From Acidimicrobiales bacterium (GTDB lineage: Bacteria; Actinomycetota; Acidimicrobiia; Acidimicrobiales; VFJN01): DNA of 14,682 bases. This document shows, one piece after another, positions 1 through 7,152 of the stretch; the first letter of the stretch is position 1, and each line of letters begins with the position of its first letter. The stretch covers positions 1 through 14,682 of the forward strand of contig JAFGPU010000362.1 in assembly GCA_016936035.1 (NCBI GenBank). The letters run 5' to 3'. The translations under genes and the position numbers were made by a program. The notes under the pieces were generated by a model that was not told the origin of the DNA, ran no database searches, and was given only the letters and a program-made list of their open reading frames with translations.

Positions 1-20
1 ACGACGCTGCGTACAGGACC

Positions 21-1070
21 ATGTCTGCGCTCACCGACCTCCGCTCGTTCCTCGCCCGCCACCGCCTCGCCGTTTTGGGGGCCGTGGCCGTCCTGGTCGT
101 GATCGTGCTGGTCGCCGTCCTCGTGACGGGGGACGGCGACGACGACACGACCGCGGAGGGGCCGTCGGCTCCCGCCCCTGTGGTCGCCCCGCTCACGGGG
201 CTGACCGGCGACTTCGGCGACCGCCTCGAACGGCCGGCCCTGTTCGTGAAGTTCGACAACGTCGAGGAGGCGCGCCCCCAGGCGGGGCTCAACCAGGCCG
301 ACATCGTCATCGAGGAGCAGGTCGAGGGCGACCTCAGCCGGCTCGCGGCGGTGTTCCACTCCACCGACGCCGCCGAGGTCGGACCGGTGCGCTCGGTGCG
401 CACGACCGATCTCGAGCTCGTCACGCTGTTCGGCCGGCCGCTCTTCGCATCCTCCGGGGGCAACAGCTCGGTCATGGCGCAGCTCGGCGAGGCCGACGTC
501 GTCGACATCGGCCACAACGTGTCCGGCGAGGGCTTCACCCGCAGCGACGACCGGGCCGCGCCGCACAACCTGTTCACCTCCACCGAAGCGCTGTACGACA
601 AGGCCCCGGACGATCCGCCGCCACCGCCCGAGCCCGTGTTCACCTACCTGGGCGACGGCGAGGCCCTGCCCGACGGGGCCGTGCCGGCGAACGGGGTGGC
701 CCTCCGGTTCGGGGGGCCCGAGGTGGCGCGGTTCACCTGGGACGCCGACAGCGGCAGCTGGCTGCGGGACCAGCGGGGCACGCCCCACGTCGACACCGAC
801 GGTGAGCAGATCGCCCCCACCAACGTCGTCGTGGCCGAGATCGACTACGACCTCTCCGGCCAGCAGGGTCGCTCGGTGCCCCACGGCAGCATGACCGGCG
901 ACGGTCGCGTGGTCGTGCTCACCCAGGGTCACGCCGTCGAAGGCACGTGGTCACGGCCTGCGCCCGGCGACCCGCTGCAGCTCGTCGCCGACGACGGCCA
1001 GCCCATCGCGCTGACGCCGGGCCGGACGTTCCTCGAGCTGCCCCCGGTGGGTGGCTGGGACCTCACCTGA
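21..1070 (+). CDS. DUF3048 domain-containing membrane-anchored protein (YerB-like)
   Basis: A 349-residue protein. Residues about 15-37 form one hydrophobic helix (LAVLGAVAVLVVIVLVAVLV) preceded by Arg/His, so it is probably an uncleaved signal anchor with the rest outside the membrane. An acidic linker (DGDDDTT) follows. The N-terminal DUF3048 domain starts near PLTGL (57-61) and contains RPALFVKFDN, ARPQAGLNQADIVIEE and VGPVRSVRT, the conserved run of this family. After a proline stretch, a DUF3048 C-terminal domain runs from about residue 205 to the end, with GRVVVLTQGHAVEGTW and a closing LTPGRTFLELPP. The family (B. subtilis YerB is one member) has no established biochemical role. Only 20 bases lie upstream; AGGA sits just 2 bases before the ATG, so the start could be farther left, though the helix position fits this one. 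It converges on the sigma gene with 27 bases between stops, holding only a 5-bp inverted repeat. Confidence 0.9.
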   Translation: MSALTDLRSFLARHRLAVLGAVAVLVVIVLVAVLVTGDGDDDTTAEGPSAPAPVVAPLTGLTGDFGDRLERPALFVKFDNVEEARPQAGLNQADIVIEEQVEGDLSRLAAVFHSTDAAEVGPVRSVRTTDLELVTLFGRPLFASSGGNSSVMAQLGEADVVDIGHNVSGEGFTRSDDRAAPHNLFTSTEALYDKAPDDPPPPPEPVFTYLGDGEALPDGAVPANGVALRFGGPEVARFTWDADSGSWLRDQRGTPHVDTDGEQIAPTNVVVAEIDYDLSGQQGRSVPHGSMTGDGRVVVLTQGHAVEGTWSRPAPGDPLQLVADDGQPIALTPGRTFLELPPVGGWDLT

Positions 1071-1097
1071 GCCGACCGAGCGGTCACGTCGCGACGG

Positions 1098-2321
1098 TCA
1101 GGCCGAGGCGAGCCCATCGCGGCGGCGCTGCAGGAAGGCGCGCTCGGCGGCGTTCCCGGTGCGGGCGACGGCGACCTCGTACGCCGCCAGCGCCTCGGCG
1201 TTGCGGCCGGCGCGCCGCAGCAGGTCGGCGCGCACCGCGTGGTACACGTGGTAGCCGTCGAGGTCGAGGCCGTCCACCAGGGCGAGCGCGACATCGGGCC
1301 CGTCGACCTCGGCCACCGCGACCGCGCGGTTGAGCTCCACGACCGGGCTGGGAGCGACGACGAGCAGCTGGTCGTAGAGCTGCACGATCTGCCGCCAGTC
1401 GGTGGCGTCGGCCGACGCGGCGTCGCTGTGGACGGCGTTGATCGCCGCCTGGATCTGGTACGGACCCGGCTGGTTCCGCCGCAGGCAGCGCCGCACCAGA
1501 CCCTGGCCCTCGGCGACGAGCCGGCGGTCCCACAGCCTGCGGTCCTGCTCCGCCAGCGGCACGAGGTCGCCCTCCGGCGTCGTGCGGGCGGGCCGGCGCG
1601 CCTCGACCAGCAGCATGAGCGCCAGCAGGCCCAGGACCTCGGACTCGTCGGGCATGAGCTCGGCGAGCACCCGGCCGAGGCGGATGGCCTCGGCGCTGAG
1701 GTCCTCGCGGCCGAGGCGCTCGCCGGCGCTGGCCGTGTGTCCCTCGTTGAAGACCAGGTAGAGCACCGCCAGCACGGCCCGGAGGCGGTCGGGCAGGTCG
1801 GGCTCGCTCGGCACCCGGTAGGGGATCTTCGCGTCGCGGATCTTGTTCTTCGCCCGCACCAGGCGCTGGGCCATGGTGGACTGGCGCACGAGGAACGCCC
1901 GGGCGATCTCGTCGGTGCTCAGCCCACCCAGCAGGCGCAGCGTCAGCGCCACCTGCGCCTCGACGGCGAGCGCCGGGTGGCAGCAGGTGAAGATCAGGCG
2001 CAGCCGGTCGTCGTGCACGGCACCTCCCTCGACGGGCTCGTCGCGTTCGTGGAGCAGGGCGGCCTGGGCGTGCCGGTCGTCGCGCGACGCCTCCCGCCGG
2101 AGCCGGTCGATCGCGCGGTTGCGGGCGGTCGTGATGATCCACCCCGCCGGGCTCGCGGGCAGCCCGGCGGCCGGCCAGCGTTCCACCGCCACGGCGAACG
2201 CGTCCTGCACCGCTTCCTCGGCGACGTCGATGTCGCCGAACACCCTGACCAGCACCGCCACCGCGCGCCCGGACTGCTCACGGAAGACCCGTTCGACGTC
2301 GGCGACGGGCGGGGCCGGCAC
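1098..2321 (-). CDS. ECF sigma factor of the ECF42 type with long C-terminal extension
   Basis: A 407-residue alternative sigma factor. Sigma region 2 spans about residues 12-80 ([20 protein letters not shown], then [16 protein letters not shown]). Region 4 spans about 103-165, with [12 protein letters not shown] and [14 protein letters not shown] as the helix-turn-helix. The block [13 protein letters not shown] at 107-119 is a hallmark of this group. A roughly 240-residue extension follows (DUF6596-like, with [11 protein letters not shown] at 188-198 and TPR-like helices at about 325-400); in ECF42 proteins this extension replaces an anti-sigma factor in controlling activity. The GTG start at 2321 is chosen because AGGAGG lies 9 bases upstream; the longer open frame would run back into the DGPF gene. 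The gene begins 13 bases after the DGPF stop, so the two are co-transcribed. The DGPF linkage is the standard ECF42 context. Confidence 0.93.
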   Translation of the reverse strand: MPAPPVADVERVFREQSGRAVAVLVRVFGDIDVAEEAVQDAFAVAVERWPAAGLPASPAGWIITTARNRAIDRLRREASRDDRHAQAALLHERDEPVEGGAVHDDRLRLIFTCCHPALAVEAQVALTLRLLGGLSTDEIARAFLVRQSTMAQRLVRAKNKIRDAKIPYRVPSEPDLPDRLRAVLAVLYLVFNEGHTASAGERLGREDLSAEAIRLGRVLAELMPDESEVLGLLALMLLVEARRPARTTPEGDLVPLAEQDRRLWDRRLVAEGQGLVRRCLRRNQPGPYQIQAAINAVHSDAASADATDWRQIVQLYDQLLVVAPSPVVELNRAVAVAEVDGPDVALALVDGLDLDGYHVYHAVRADLLRRAGRNAEALAAYEVAVARTGNAAERAFLQRRRDGLASA

Positions 2322-2334
2322 GCCCGGACGCCTC

Positions 2335-2682
2335 CTACCGGCCGTCCTGGAAGGGTCGGACCTCGATCGGGAGGGTGCTCGCCAGGGCGGCCTTGCGTCC
2401 CCAGTCGAGCGCGACGTCGAGGTCGGGCGCCTCGATGATGACGAGTCCCCCGAGGTGCTCCTTGCCCTCGGTGTACGGCCCGTCGGTGACGAGGACCTCG
2501 CCGTCGTCGGGGCGCAGGACGGTCGACGAGGGGGCGAGGTGCAGGGCACCGGCGAACACCCACGCACCCGCGTCCTGGAGCTCGCGGTGGAACACCTCGA
2601 TGTTCTTGCCGATCTGCTCCAGCTCGGCGGGAGGCGGGGGCTCGCCGTCGGGCTGGTAGACGCTGAGCAGGTACTTTGTCAT
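2335..2682 (-). CDS. DGPF / YCII-like domain protein, partner of the ECF42 sigma factor
   Basis: A 115-residue cytoplasmic protein of the YCII-related (DGPF) family: a small ferredoxin-like alpha/beta fold beginning [13 protein letters not shown], with the signature in a DGPY variant at residues 67-70 inside [14 protein letters not shown], and ending IEVRPFQDG as family members do. Length is typical. Such proteins are encoded beside ECF42 sigma factors and are their usual targets; their biochemical function is unknown, although YCII relatives have been proposed as enzymes or small-molecule binders. The ATG at 2682 has a strong AAGGAGA site 7 bases upstream; the open frame extends to 2907, but that extension has no family similarity and covers the promoter. 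It is the first gene of an operon with the sigma factor. Confidence 0.93.
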   Translation of the reverse strand: MTKYLLSVYQPDGEPPPPAELEQIGKNIEVFHRELQDAGAWVFAGALHLAPSSTVLRPDDGEVLVTDGPYTEGKEHLGGLVIIEAPDLDVALDWGRKAALASTLPIEVRPFQDGR

Positions 2683-2741
2683 CTCGCTCTCCTTGGTCGT
2701 GACGCTACCGCCGGCGGTCCGCCGGCTGCTCTCACCCTCTG

Positions 2742-2768
2742 GACGAACGGGGACGGCCCGGATCGACA
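2742..2768 (-). promoter_or_regulatory. Candidate ECF42-type promoter of the DGPF-sigma operon
   Basis: Read on the minus strand, TGTCGA (2768-2763) is followed after 17 bases by CGTC (2745-2742). This matches the promoter motif I recall for ECF42 targets (TGTCGA at -35, CGA/TC at -10). A start near 2735 would leave a leader of about 50 bases before the DGPF ATG. It implies positive autoregulation of the operon. The match is seen directly; its use by this sigma factor is inferred. Confidence 0.65.
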
Positions 2769-2866
2769 GCGCAGCCCACATCCGGGCGACGTTCACCCCC
2801 GAGGTGTAGACACTCCTCCGTCCGGTGGGCGACGGCGCGGGTGGCGTCGCACGACGAGGGGGACCG

Positions 2867-3979
2867 ATGACCCAGAGCCAGGACGCGTTCGCCGACCTGC
2901 TGGCCACGCTCCGCGAGGTGGGCGACCGCTACGCCGGCGACGAATGGGGCCTCACCGACCCGGGCGATGTCGCCGAGGGCTTGCGGGCGATCGTCCACCA
3001 CCTGGGCACGGCCATCGAGACCCAGTTCGAGGACGATCCCGCCCACCCGGTGTTCCGCGCCATCGTCACCCCGTGGCGGAAGGCGCTCGGCGACAACGCC
3101 GACGCCCGCTACCACGACGCGCGGGTCCACCCCCGCGGCACCTACCGGGTCCGGGGGCGCACGGCGGGCGCCGTCTACGTATCGTTCACGGTCGAGGCCG
3201 GGGCCGACGACGGCTCCTTCCCCTCGGGGACCGTGGGCGTGCTCAACGACACCGGGTTCGACGTGGCCGACGACGGCAGCTTCGAGCTGACCGTCGGCGG
3301 GCCGCCCCGCGACCGGGGGTGGCTTCCCCTCGCCGACGATGCCTCGCGGCTCACGGTCCGCCACTACTGGGAGCAGCCCGACACGCCCTCCCGCCCGCCT
3401 GCGCCCGACCTCGGCCTGACGATCGAGCTGATCGACGGCGACGTCCCGGCCCCGCCGCCGGCGCCCACCGACGCCACGGTCGCCACCGCCGTCCGCCGGA
3501 TGGCCACCTACGTGCGCAGCCGGACCGTCGAGACCATGGCCAAGCCGGGCGAGGGCGACCCGCCCGACTTCGTGTCACGGGTGCCACACGTGTTCCCGCC
3601 GCCGGTGCCGCCCGGCACCCATGCGCTGGCCGCCGCCGACGCCGCCTACAGCATGGCGCCCTACCTGCTGGGACCGGACGAGGCCCTGGTGGTCAGGGCG
3701 CGGTGGCCGTCCTGCCGGTGCGCCAACGTGTCGCTGTGGAACCGCCAGCTCCAGACGTTCGACTACCTGCGTGGCCGCGTCAGCCTCAACCGGGCGCAGG
3801 CCGTGGCCGATGCCGACGGCGCGGTCACCCTCGTCGTCGCCCACCGTGACCCGGGCGTGCCCAACTGGCTCACGACCGAGGGGCGCCCCTTCGGGCTCGT
3901 GTTCTGGCGGTTCATGCTGCCCGACGGCCCGATCGAGACGCCGGTCGCCGAGGTCGTGCCGGTGGGTTCGCTCGCCTGA
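2867..3979 (+). CDS. DUF1214-like conserved hypothetical protein
   Basis: A 370-residue, apparently cytoplasmic protein without signal peptide or membrane helix. Two stretches resemble DUF1214-type proteins: residues 66-110 (IVTPWRKALGDNADARYHDA, then GTYRVRGR and YVSFTVE), with RGWLPLADDASRLTVRHYW at 150-168, and a C-terminal part with VPNWLTTEGRPFGLVFWRFM at 331-350. Such proteins occur in actinobacteria, often near lipid or steroid metabolism genes, but no activity is established and I assign none. The ATG at 2867 follows GAGGGGG, 5 bases away; an in-frame ATG at 2825 lacks a good ribosome site and adds a Gly/Arg-rich tail. It is transcribed away from the ECF42 operon with 184 bases between starts, so regulation by that sigma factor is possible but unsupported. 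Family assignment is from motif resemblance only. Confidence 0.75.
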   Translation: MTQSQDAFADLLATLREVGDRYAGDEWGLTDPGDVAEGLRAIVHHLGTAIETQFEDDPAHPVFRAIVTPWRKALGDNADARYHDARVHPRGTYRVRGRTAGAVYVSFTVEAGADDGSFPSGTVGVLNDTGFDVADDGSFELTVGGPPRDRGWLPLADDASRLTVRHYWEQPDTPSRPPAPDLGLTIELIDGDVPAPPPAPTDATVATAVRRMATYVRSRTVETMAKPGEGDPPDFVSRVPHVFPPPVPPGTHALAAADAAYSMAPYLLGPDEALVVRARWPSCRCANVSLWNRQLQTFDYLRGRVSLNRAQAVADADGAVTLVVAHRDPGVPNWLTTEGRPFGLVFWRFMLPDGPIETPVAEVVPVGSLA

Positions 3980-3986
3980 AGGTTCG

Positions 3987-4035
3987 CCGACCCGAGCGGC
4001 GACAGCGGTGGCGCTGCGCATCCCGGGCGGGTCGG
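3987..4035. terminator. Weak inverted repeat between convergent genes
   Basis: CCGACCCG (3987-3994) pairs exactly with CGGGTCGG (4028-4035), enclosing a 33-base GC-rich loop, and fills the gap between the converging DUF1214-like and sulfotransferase genes. There is no T-tract and the loop is long, so a terminator role is only suggested by position. Confidence 0.25.
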
Positions 4036-4036
4036 A

Positions 4037-5275
4037 TCATCCGTCCTCGTTGGGGACGGCGAAGTAGGTGATGTAGTCGGCGAGGTCGGTGCGCAGCGCG
4101 GCGCCGTCGAAGCCCCAGTCCTCGGCGGTGTAGCGGTGGGCGCCGTGCTTCCCCCGAGGCTTGGCGAGCAGATACCGGTTGATGGCGCGGCGGTGCCCGT
4201 CCGAGAGCTCGCGGCCGATCGACTCGTAGGCGGCGACGATGGCCGCCGTCGGGTCGGCCATCAGGTCGGCGAACCGCACGTCGCCGTACGTGCCGGGCAG
4301 CGACCCCGCGTAGCGACGGCGGGCGATCGTGTTGAGCGCATCGCTGAACAGCATGCCGATGATCTGGGAGAGCCCATCGAGGTCGACGCGGTCGGTGCGC
4401 AGCCACTGCACCATCGCGGTGGTGCTCACCGTCGACGGCATGGTCCGTGCAGGATCGCGGTGGGTCAGGATCACGCACGCGTCGGGGTAGGCGGTCAGCA
4501 GGTCGTCGAGGATGAACACGTAGCCCGGCGTCTTGAGCAGCCAGCGCCGGGCGGGACGGCCGTACTGCACGGTCTGCAGCACGGTCCGGTGGAACGCGAG
4601 ATCGGCCGCCACGTCGGGCACCCAGGCGCCCGGATCGGTGAGCACCATCGACCAGTGGCTTCCGGCGAAGGACGGGGCCGTGAGCGTGATGCACTCGACG
4701 GGCAGGTCGGCGCGCAGCTCGTGGATCGCCGCGAACTCGGGCTGCACGTCTGCCCACAGCTCCTGCTCGGCCTCGGTCATGGCGCGGCGGTCGTCGTCGC
4801 TCGAGCCCGCTGGCACCACCGGGTGGAGGACCTCCGACGCGATCGGGGTGCGCAGCCCCGGATCGAGCCCGAGGAGCTCGAAGAGGATGGTGGTGCCGGA
4901 CCGGGCGGGCCCGGTGACCACCACCGGCGCCTCGATGACCTCTTCGGCGATCGCCGGCTCCTGCCGACGCCGCTCGCCCACCAGGAAGCGGGTCCGCAGG
5001 CAGCGCAGCATCTCTTCGCGCGTCATCAGGCGGCCGACCACGTGCAGGTCGCTGCCGTTGACACCGTCGACGAGCGACCGCAGCCGCCCCTCCCAGTCGC
5101 CGTCGCCCAGGTCGGCAGGCGCCGCGATGCCGGTCGAGCGCCGGGCGTGGTCGATCATCTCGCCGGCATCGAGCGGCACCAGGCGGCGGGTGCCACCCAC
5201 GGCGAGGCCCATCGCGTTCACCCGCCGCACCCAGTCGGGCCGGCGGTACCTCTCCCCCATCGGTGTGAGCCCCAT
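4037..5275 (-). CDS. PAPS-dependent sulfotransferase family protein
   Basis: A 412-residue protein of the bacterial sulfotransferase family (Sulfotransfer_3 type), expected to move a sulfuryl group from PAPS to an unknown acceptor. The 5'-phosphosulfate loop is VVVTGPARSGTTILFELL (118-135). LLKTPGYVFILDDL (246-259) and VILTHRDPARTMPST (268-282) give the core and the 3'-phosphate-binding Arg/Ser region. The C-terminal RGKHGAHRYTAEDWGF (374-389) is typical of actinobacterial members. No signal peptide is seen. The start is uncertain: ATG at 5275 (chosen), TTG at 5287 and ATG at 5260 are all possible and none has a convincing ribosome site. It lies 52 bases downstream of the thioredoxin gene on the same strand and is probably co-transcribed. 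A small GC hairpin (5295-5313) in that gap might reduce read-through. Substrate cannot be predicted from sequence. Confidence 0.88.
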   Translation of the reverse strand: MGLTPMGERYRRPDWVRRVNAMGLAVGGTRRLVPLDAGEMIDHARRSTGIAAPADLGDGDWEGRLRSLVDGVNGSDLHVVGRLMTREEMLRCLRTRFLVGERRRQEPAIAEEVIEAPVVVTGPARSGTTILFELLGLDPGLRTPIASEVLHPVVPAGSSDDDRRAMTEAEQELWADVQPEFAAIHELRADLPVECITLTAPSFAGSHWSMVLTDPGAWVPDVAADLAFHRTVLQTVQYGRPARRWLLKTPGYVFILDDLLTAYPDACVILTHRDPARTMPSTVSTTAMVQWLRTDRVDLDGLSQIIGMLFSDALNTIARRRYAGSLPGTYGDVRFADLMADPTAAIVAAYESIGRELSDGHRRAINRYLLAKPRGKHGAHRYTAEDWGFDGAALRTDLADYITYFAVPNEDG

Positions 5276-5327
5276 GGCAGGAGTCAACCACCTGGGGGCG
5301 TGCGCCGCGCCCCGACGGCGGCCGGGG

Positions 5328-5699
5328 TCAGTCGCCCGAGGACTGGGCCGCCACGGCGCGGTGCACCTCGTCCATGTCGAGCGCCCGGACCTGGCCGATC
5401 AGGTCCTCGAGCGCCGCGGCCGGCAGCGCGCCCGGCTGGGAGAACACGAGGACACCTTCGCGGAACACCATCAGGGTGGGGATCGACATGATGCCCGCCA
5501 TGGCGGAGAGCCCCTGCTCGGCCTCGGTGTCGACCTTCCCGAACACGATGTCGTCGTTGGCGGCGGCCGCCTCCTCGAACACCGGCGCGAACACCCGGCA
5601 CGGCCCGCACCACGAGGCCCACCAGTCGACCAGCACGATGTCGTTGTCGGTGACGGTCTTCTCGAAGGTCGACTGGGTCAGTTCGATCGTGGTGCCCAT
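5328..5699 (-). CDS. trxA: Thioredoxin
   Basis: A 123-residue cytoplasmic thioredoxin, slightly longer than the usual 105-110 because of a C-terminal tail (EVHRAVAAQSSGD). The redox site WCGPC is at residues 30-34 (VDWWASWCGPCRVFAPVF), the buried Asp corresponds to D25 of VLVDWW, and the cis-proline lies in SIPTLMVF (72-79). It reduces protein disulfides and is recycled by thioredoxin reductase, not seen here. The ATG at 5699 follows GACAGGAGT, giving a strong ribosome site 6-8 bases away; the open frame continues far upstream but only as non-homologous sequence. A GGGAAC-N18-GTT element upstream suggests control by a thiol-stress sigma factor, as for trx genes in Streptomyces and mycobacteria. 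The sulfotransferase gene follows on the same strand. Confidence 0.96.
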   Translation of the reverse strand: MGTTIELTQSTFEKTVTDNDIVLVDWWASWCGPCRVFAPVFEEAAAANDDIVFGKVDTEAEQGLSAMAGIMSIPTLMVFREGVLVFSQPGALPAAALEDLIGQVRALDMDEVHRAVAAQSSGD

Positions 5700-5734
5700 G
5701 GGGCGACTCCTGTCGGTGGGGTCCACCCCGTATG

Positions 5735-5761
5735 AACAGCGGAGCCCCCGCCCCTGTTCCC
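5735..5761 (-). promoter_or_regulatory. Candidate SigR/SigH-type promoter of trxA
   Basis: On the minus strand GGGAAC (5761-5756) is separated by exactly 18 bases from GTT (5737-5735). This agrees with the actinobacterial thiol-oxidative-stress sigma consensus (GGGAAY-N18/19-GTT), and thioredoxin genes are classical members of that regulon. A start near 5728 leaves a leader of about 28 bases. The elements are seen; the sigma factor is not encoded in this window. Confidence 0.65.
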
Positions 5762-5849
5762 GTGCGAGCGACCGCAGGCGAGGCGTCGTCGTCACACCCC
5801 TGCTCGCCGCAGCGCAGACCCGTCGTGGCCATCCCGTGCGCCCGGACCC

Positions 5850-5880
5850 TCGGCATCGCGCACCGTCGAGGTGCGATACT
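5850..5880 (+). promoter_or_regulatory. Candidate promoter with dyad in a 19-base spacer, upstream of the PHM-like gene
   Basis: TCGGCA (5850-5855, 4 of 6 to TTGACA) and GATACT (5875-5880, 4 of 6 to TATAAT) are 19 bases apart. The spacer contains the inverted repeat CGCACC-GTCGA-GGTGCG (5859-5875). An overlong spacer carrying a dyad is the architecture of promoters activated by MerR-family regulators. No merR gene is present here, and the hexamers are weak in a GC-rich background. Confidence 0.3.
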
Positions 5881-5921
5881 GCGCGAACGCGGCCCAGGGG
5901 ACGGTCGCGAGGAGGGGAAGC

Positions 5922-7097
5922 ATGACACGAGCCCGACTTCTGATGTGCGCACTCATCGTGCCGGCCCTGCTGCTCGGTGCCGGACAGGCAGGGGCCGAAC
6001 CCACGTCGGCGGGGACGGCCGGCGCGGTGACGGAGCGCGACGGCGGCGACCGCAACGGAGCCATCGCCGGGCGGGGCGAGTACGGCCACCGGGCGCAGAC
6101 GACCGTCGTGCGCTACGGGCCCTTCACCGTGCCCGGGGCGATGAGCGCCGACCATCCGGGCATGATCTCCAACGCCATCATCCGCGAGGGCGGCTGCCGC
6201 GGGCTGGGCTTCTGCCGCGACATGCCGGTCGAGAAGCCCTGCGAGGACTGCTACATCACCGAGATCGTCCCCAACCTGGTCGACGCCACCACCGGCGAGA
6301 CGATCAACTACGACAACGGCGGCATGCTGCACCACGTCGTCAACGTCAACTGGTCGCGACCTGACGCCACCTGCGCACCCGGCGCCGGGGGCGGCATCAT
6401 CAACCTGCTCGGCGCCCTCGAGGGCGGCAACGACCGGTTCTTCGCCACCGGCAACGAGCGCACCCTGTTCGAGACGCCCCAGGGCTACGGCCTGCCGGTG
6501 CGGGCCGACGACGACTGGGGGCTGATCATCGATCTGATGAACATGACCACCAGCCCGCGTGACATGGCGCTCGAGTACACCTTCACCTGGGTGCCCGACA
6601 CCGTGCCGGTCAAGCCGCTAACGCCCGTCTGGCTCGACATCGACAACTGCGGCGACTCCGAGGTCGACCTGCCCCACGGCTACTCCGACACCGAGTGGGA
6701 CTGGACCTCGACGATCAGCGGCAAGGTCATGGCGCTCGCCGGCCACGTCCACGACAACGGGCTCAGCATCGCTGCGGAGAACGTCACCAGCGGCAAGGAG
6801 ATCTGCACGTCGCTCGCCGGCTACCCCGAGGGCTCGATGTTCGGGCCGGCCGTGCCGGGCTCCGGCAGCGACCCGCTGCACCCCACCGACTGGTGGCACA
6901 TGACCGCCGGCGACCATCCGGACGTCGACCTCGAGAGCTACCAGGGCCACGTCGCCGGCGCCACGGGCTGCATGCCGCGCGAATGGATCCGCGAGGGCGA
7001 CACCATCCGTCTCCACACCCAGTACGGGGTCGGCGACCACGGCCACGGCCACGGCGGCCAGATGGGCATCATGGTCGCCTACGTGCACGAGCGGTGA
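5922..7097 (+). CDS. Secreted protein with PHM-like (copper type II monooxygenase) ligand pattern
   Basis: A 391-residue exported protein. Residues 1-25 are a signal peptide (Arg at 3 and 5, hydrophobic core, cleavage after AGA25). The mature part has eight Cys (92, 98, 107, 110, 151, 243, 295, 350), suitable for disulfides. Motifs follow the order of peptidylglycine alpha-hydroxylating monooxygenase: adjacent His H137-H138 in GGMLHHVVNVNW (CuH-like), H275-x-H277 in LAGHVHDNGLSI and M381 in GGQMGIMVAYV (CuM-like). The third CuH His of PHM has no clear counterpart; the matching segment reads DLMNMTTSPRDMALEY (204-219), with Met206 and Met208. A His-rich run GDHGHGHGG (371-379) precedes M381. 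A copper-binding, possibly oxidising extracellular role is inference; substrate unknown. It could instead be a structural relative such as SURNod19-like proteins. The ATG at 5922 follows GAGGAGGGG. It is monocistronic and converges on the racemase gene. Confidence 0.7.
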   Translation: MTRARLLMCALIVPALLLGAGQAGAEPTSAGTAGAVTERDGGDRNGAIAGRGEYGHRAQTTVVRYGPFTVPGAMSADHPGMISNAIIREGGCRGLGFCRDMPVEKPCEDCYITEIVPNLVDATTGETINYDNGGMLHHVVNVNWSRPDATCAPGAGGGIINLLGALEGGNDRFFATGNERTLFETPQGYGLPVRADDDWGLIIDLMNMTTSPRDMALEYTFTWVPDTVPVKPLTPVWLDIDNCGDSEVDLPHGYSDTEWDWTSTISGKVMALAGHVHDNGLSIAAENVTSGKEICTSLAGYPEGSMFGPAVPGSGSDPLHPTDWWHMTAGDHPDVDLESYQGHVAGATGCMPREWIREGDTIRLHTQYGVGDHGHGHGGQMGIMVAYVHER

Positions 7098-7103
7098 TGT
7101 CGA

Positions 7104-7152
7104 CGGGGTGGACCGCCCGTCGCACCGATCAGGCGGCGGGCGGTCCACCCCG
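7104..7152. terminator. Perfect 16-bp stem at a convergent gene junction
   Basis: CGGGGTGGACCGCCCG (7104-7119) pairs perfectly with CGGGCGGTCCACCCCG (7137-7152) around a 17-base loop. It lies 6 bases after the PHM-like gene's stop and overlaps the last codons and stop codon (7129-7131, in the loop) of the opposing racemase gene. The stem reads the same from both strands and so could terminate both transcripts. There is no T-tract, as is common for hairpin terminators of GC-rich actinobacteria. Confidence 0.7.

Noticed and set aside
2804..2813. GTGTAGACAC palindrome before the DUF1214-like gene
   Set aside because: Only a 4-bp dyad, no -35 partner for the TAGACA within it; too weak for an operator or promoter call.
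1843..3849. 668-codon open frame on the plus strand across the sigma, DGPF and DUF1214-like genes
   Set aside because: Arg/Pro/Gly-rich translation without family motifs, antisense to or out of frame with three well-supported genes; a by-product of high GC.
5285..5287. TTG as the start codon of the sulfotransferase
   Set aside because: The only purine-rich stretch directly abuts it, and a standard ATG lies 12 bases downstream; the choice remains uncertain and is noted in that entry.
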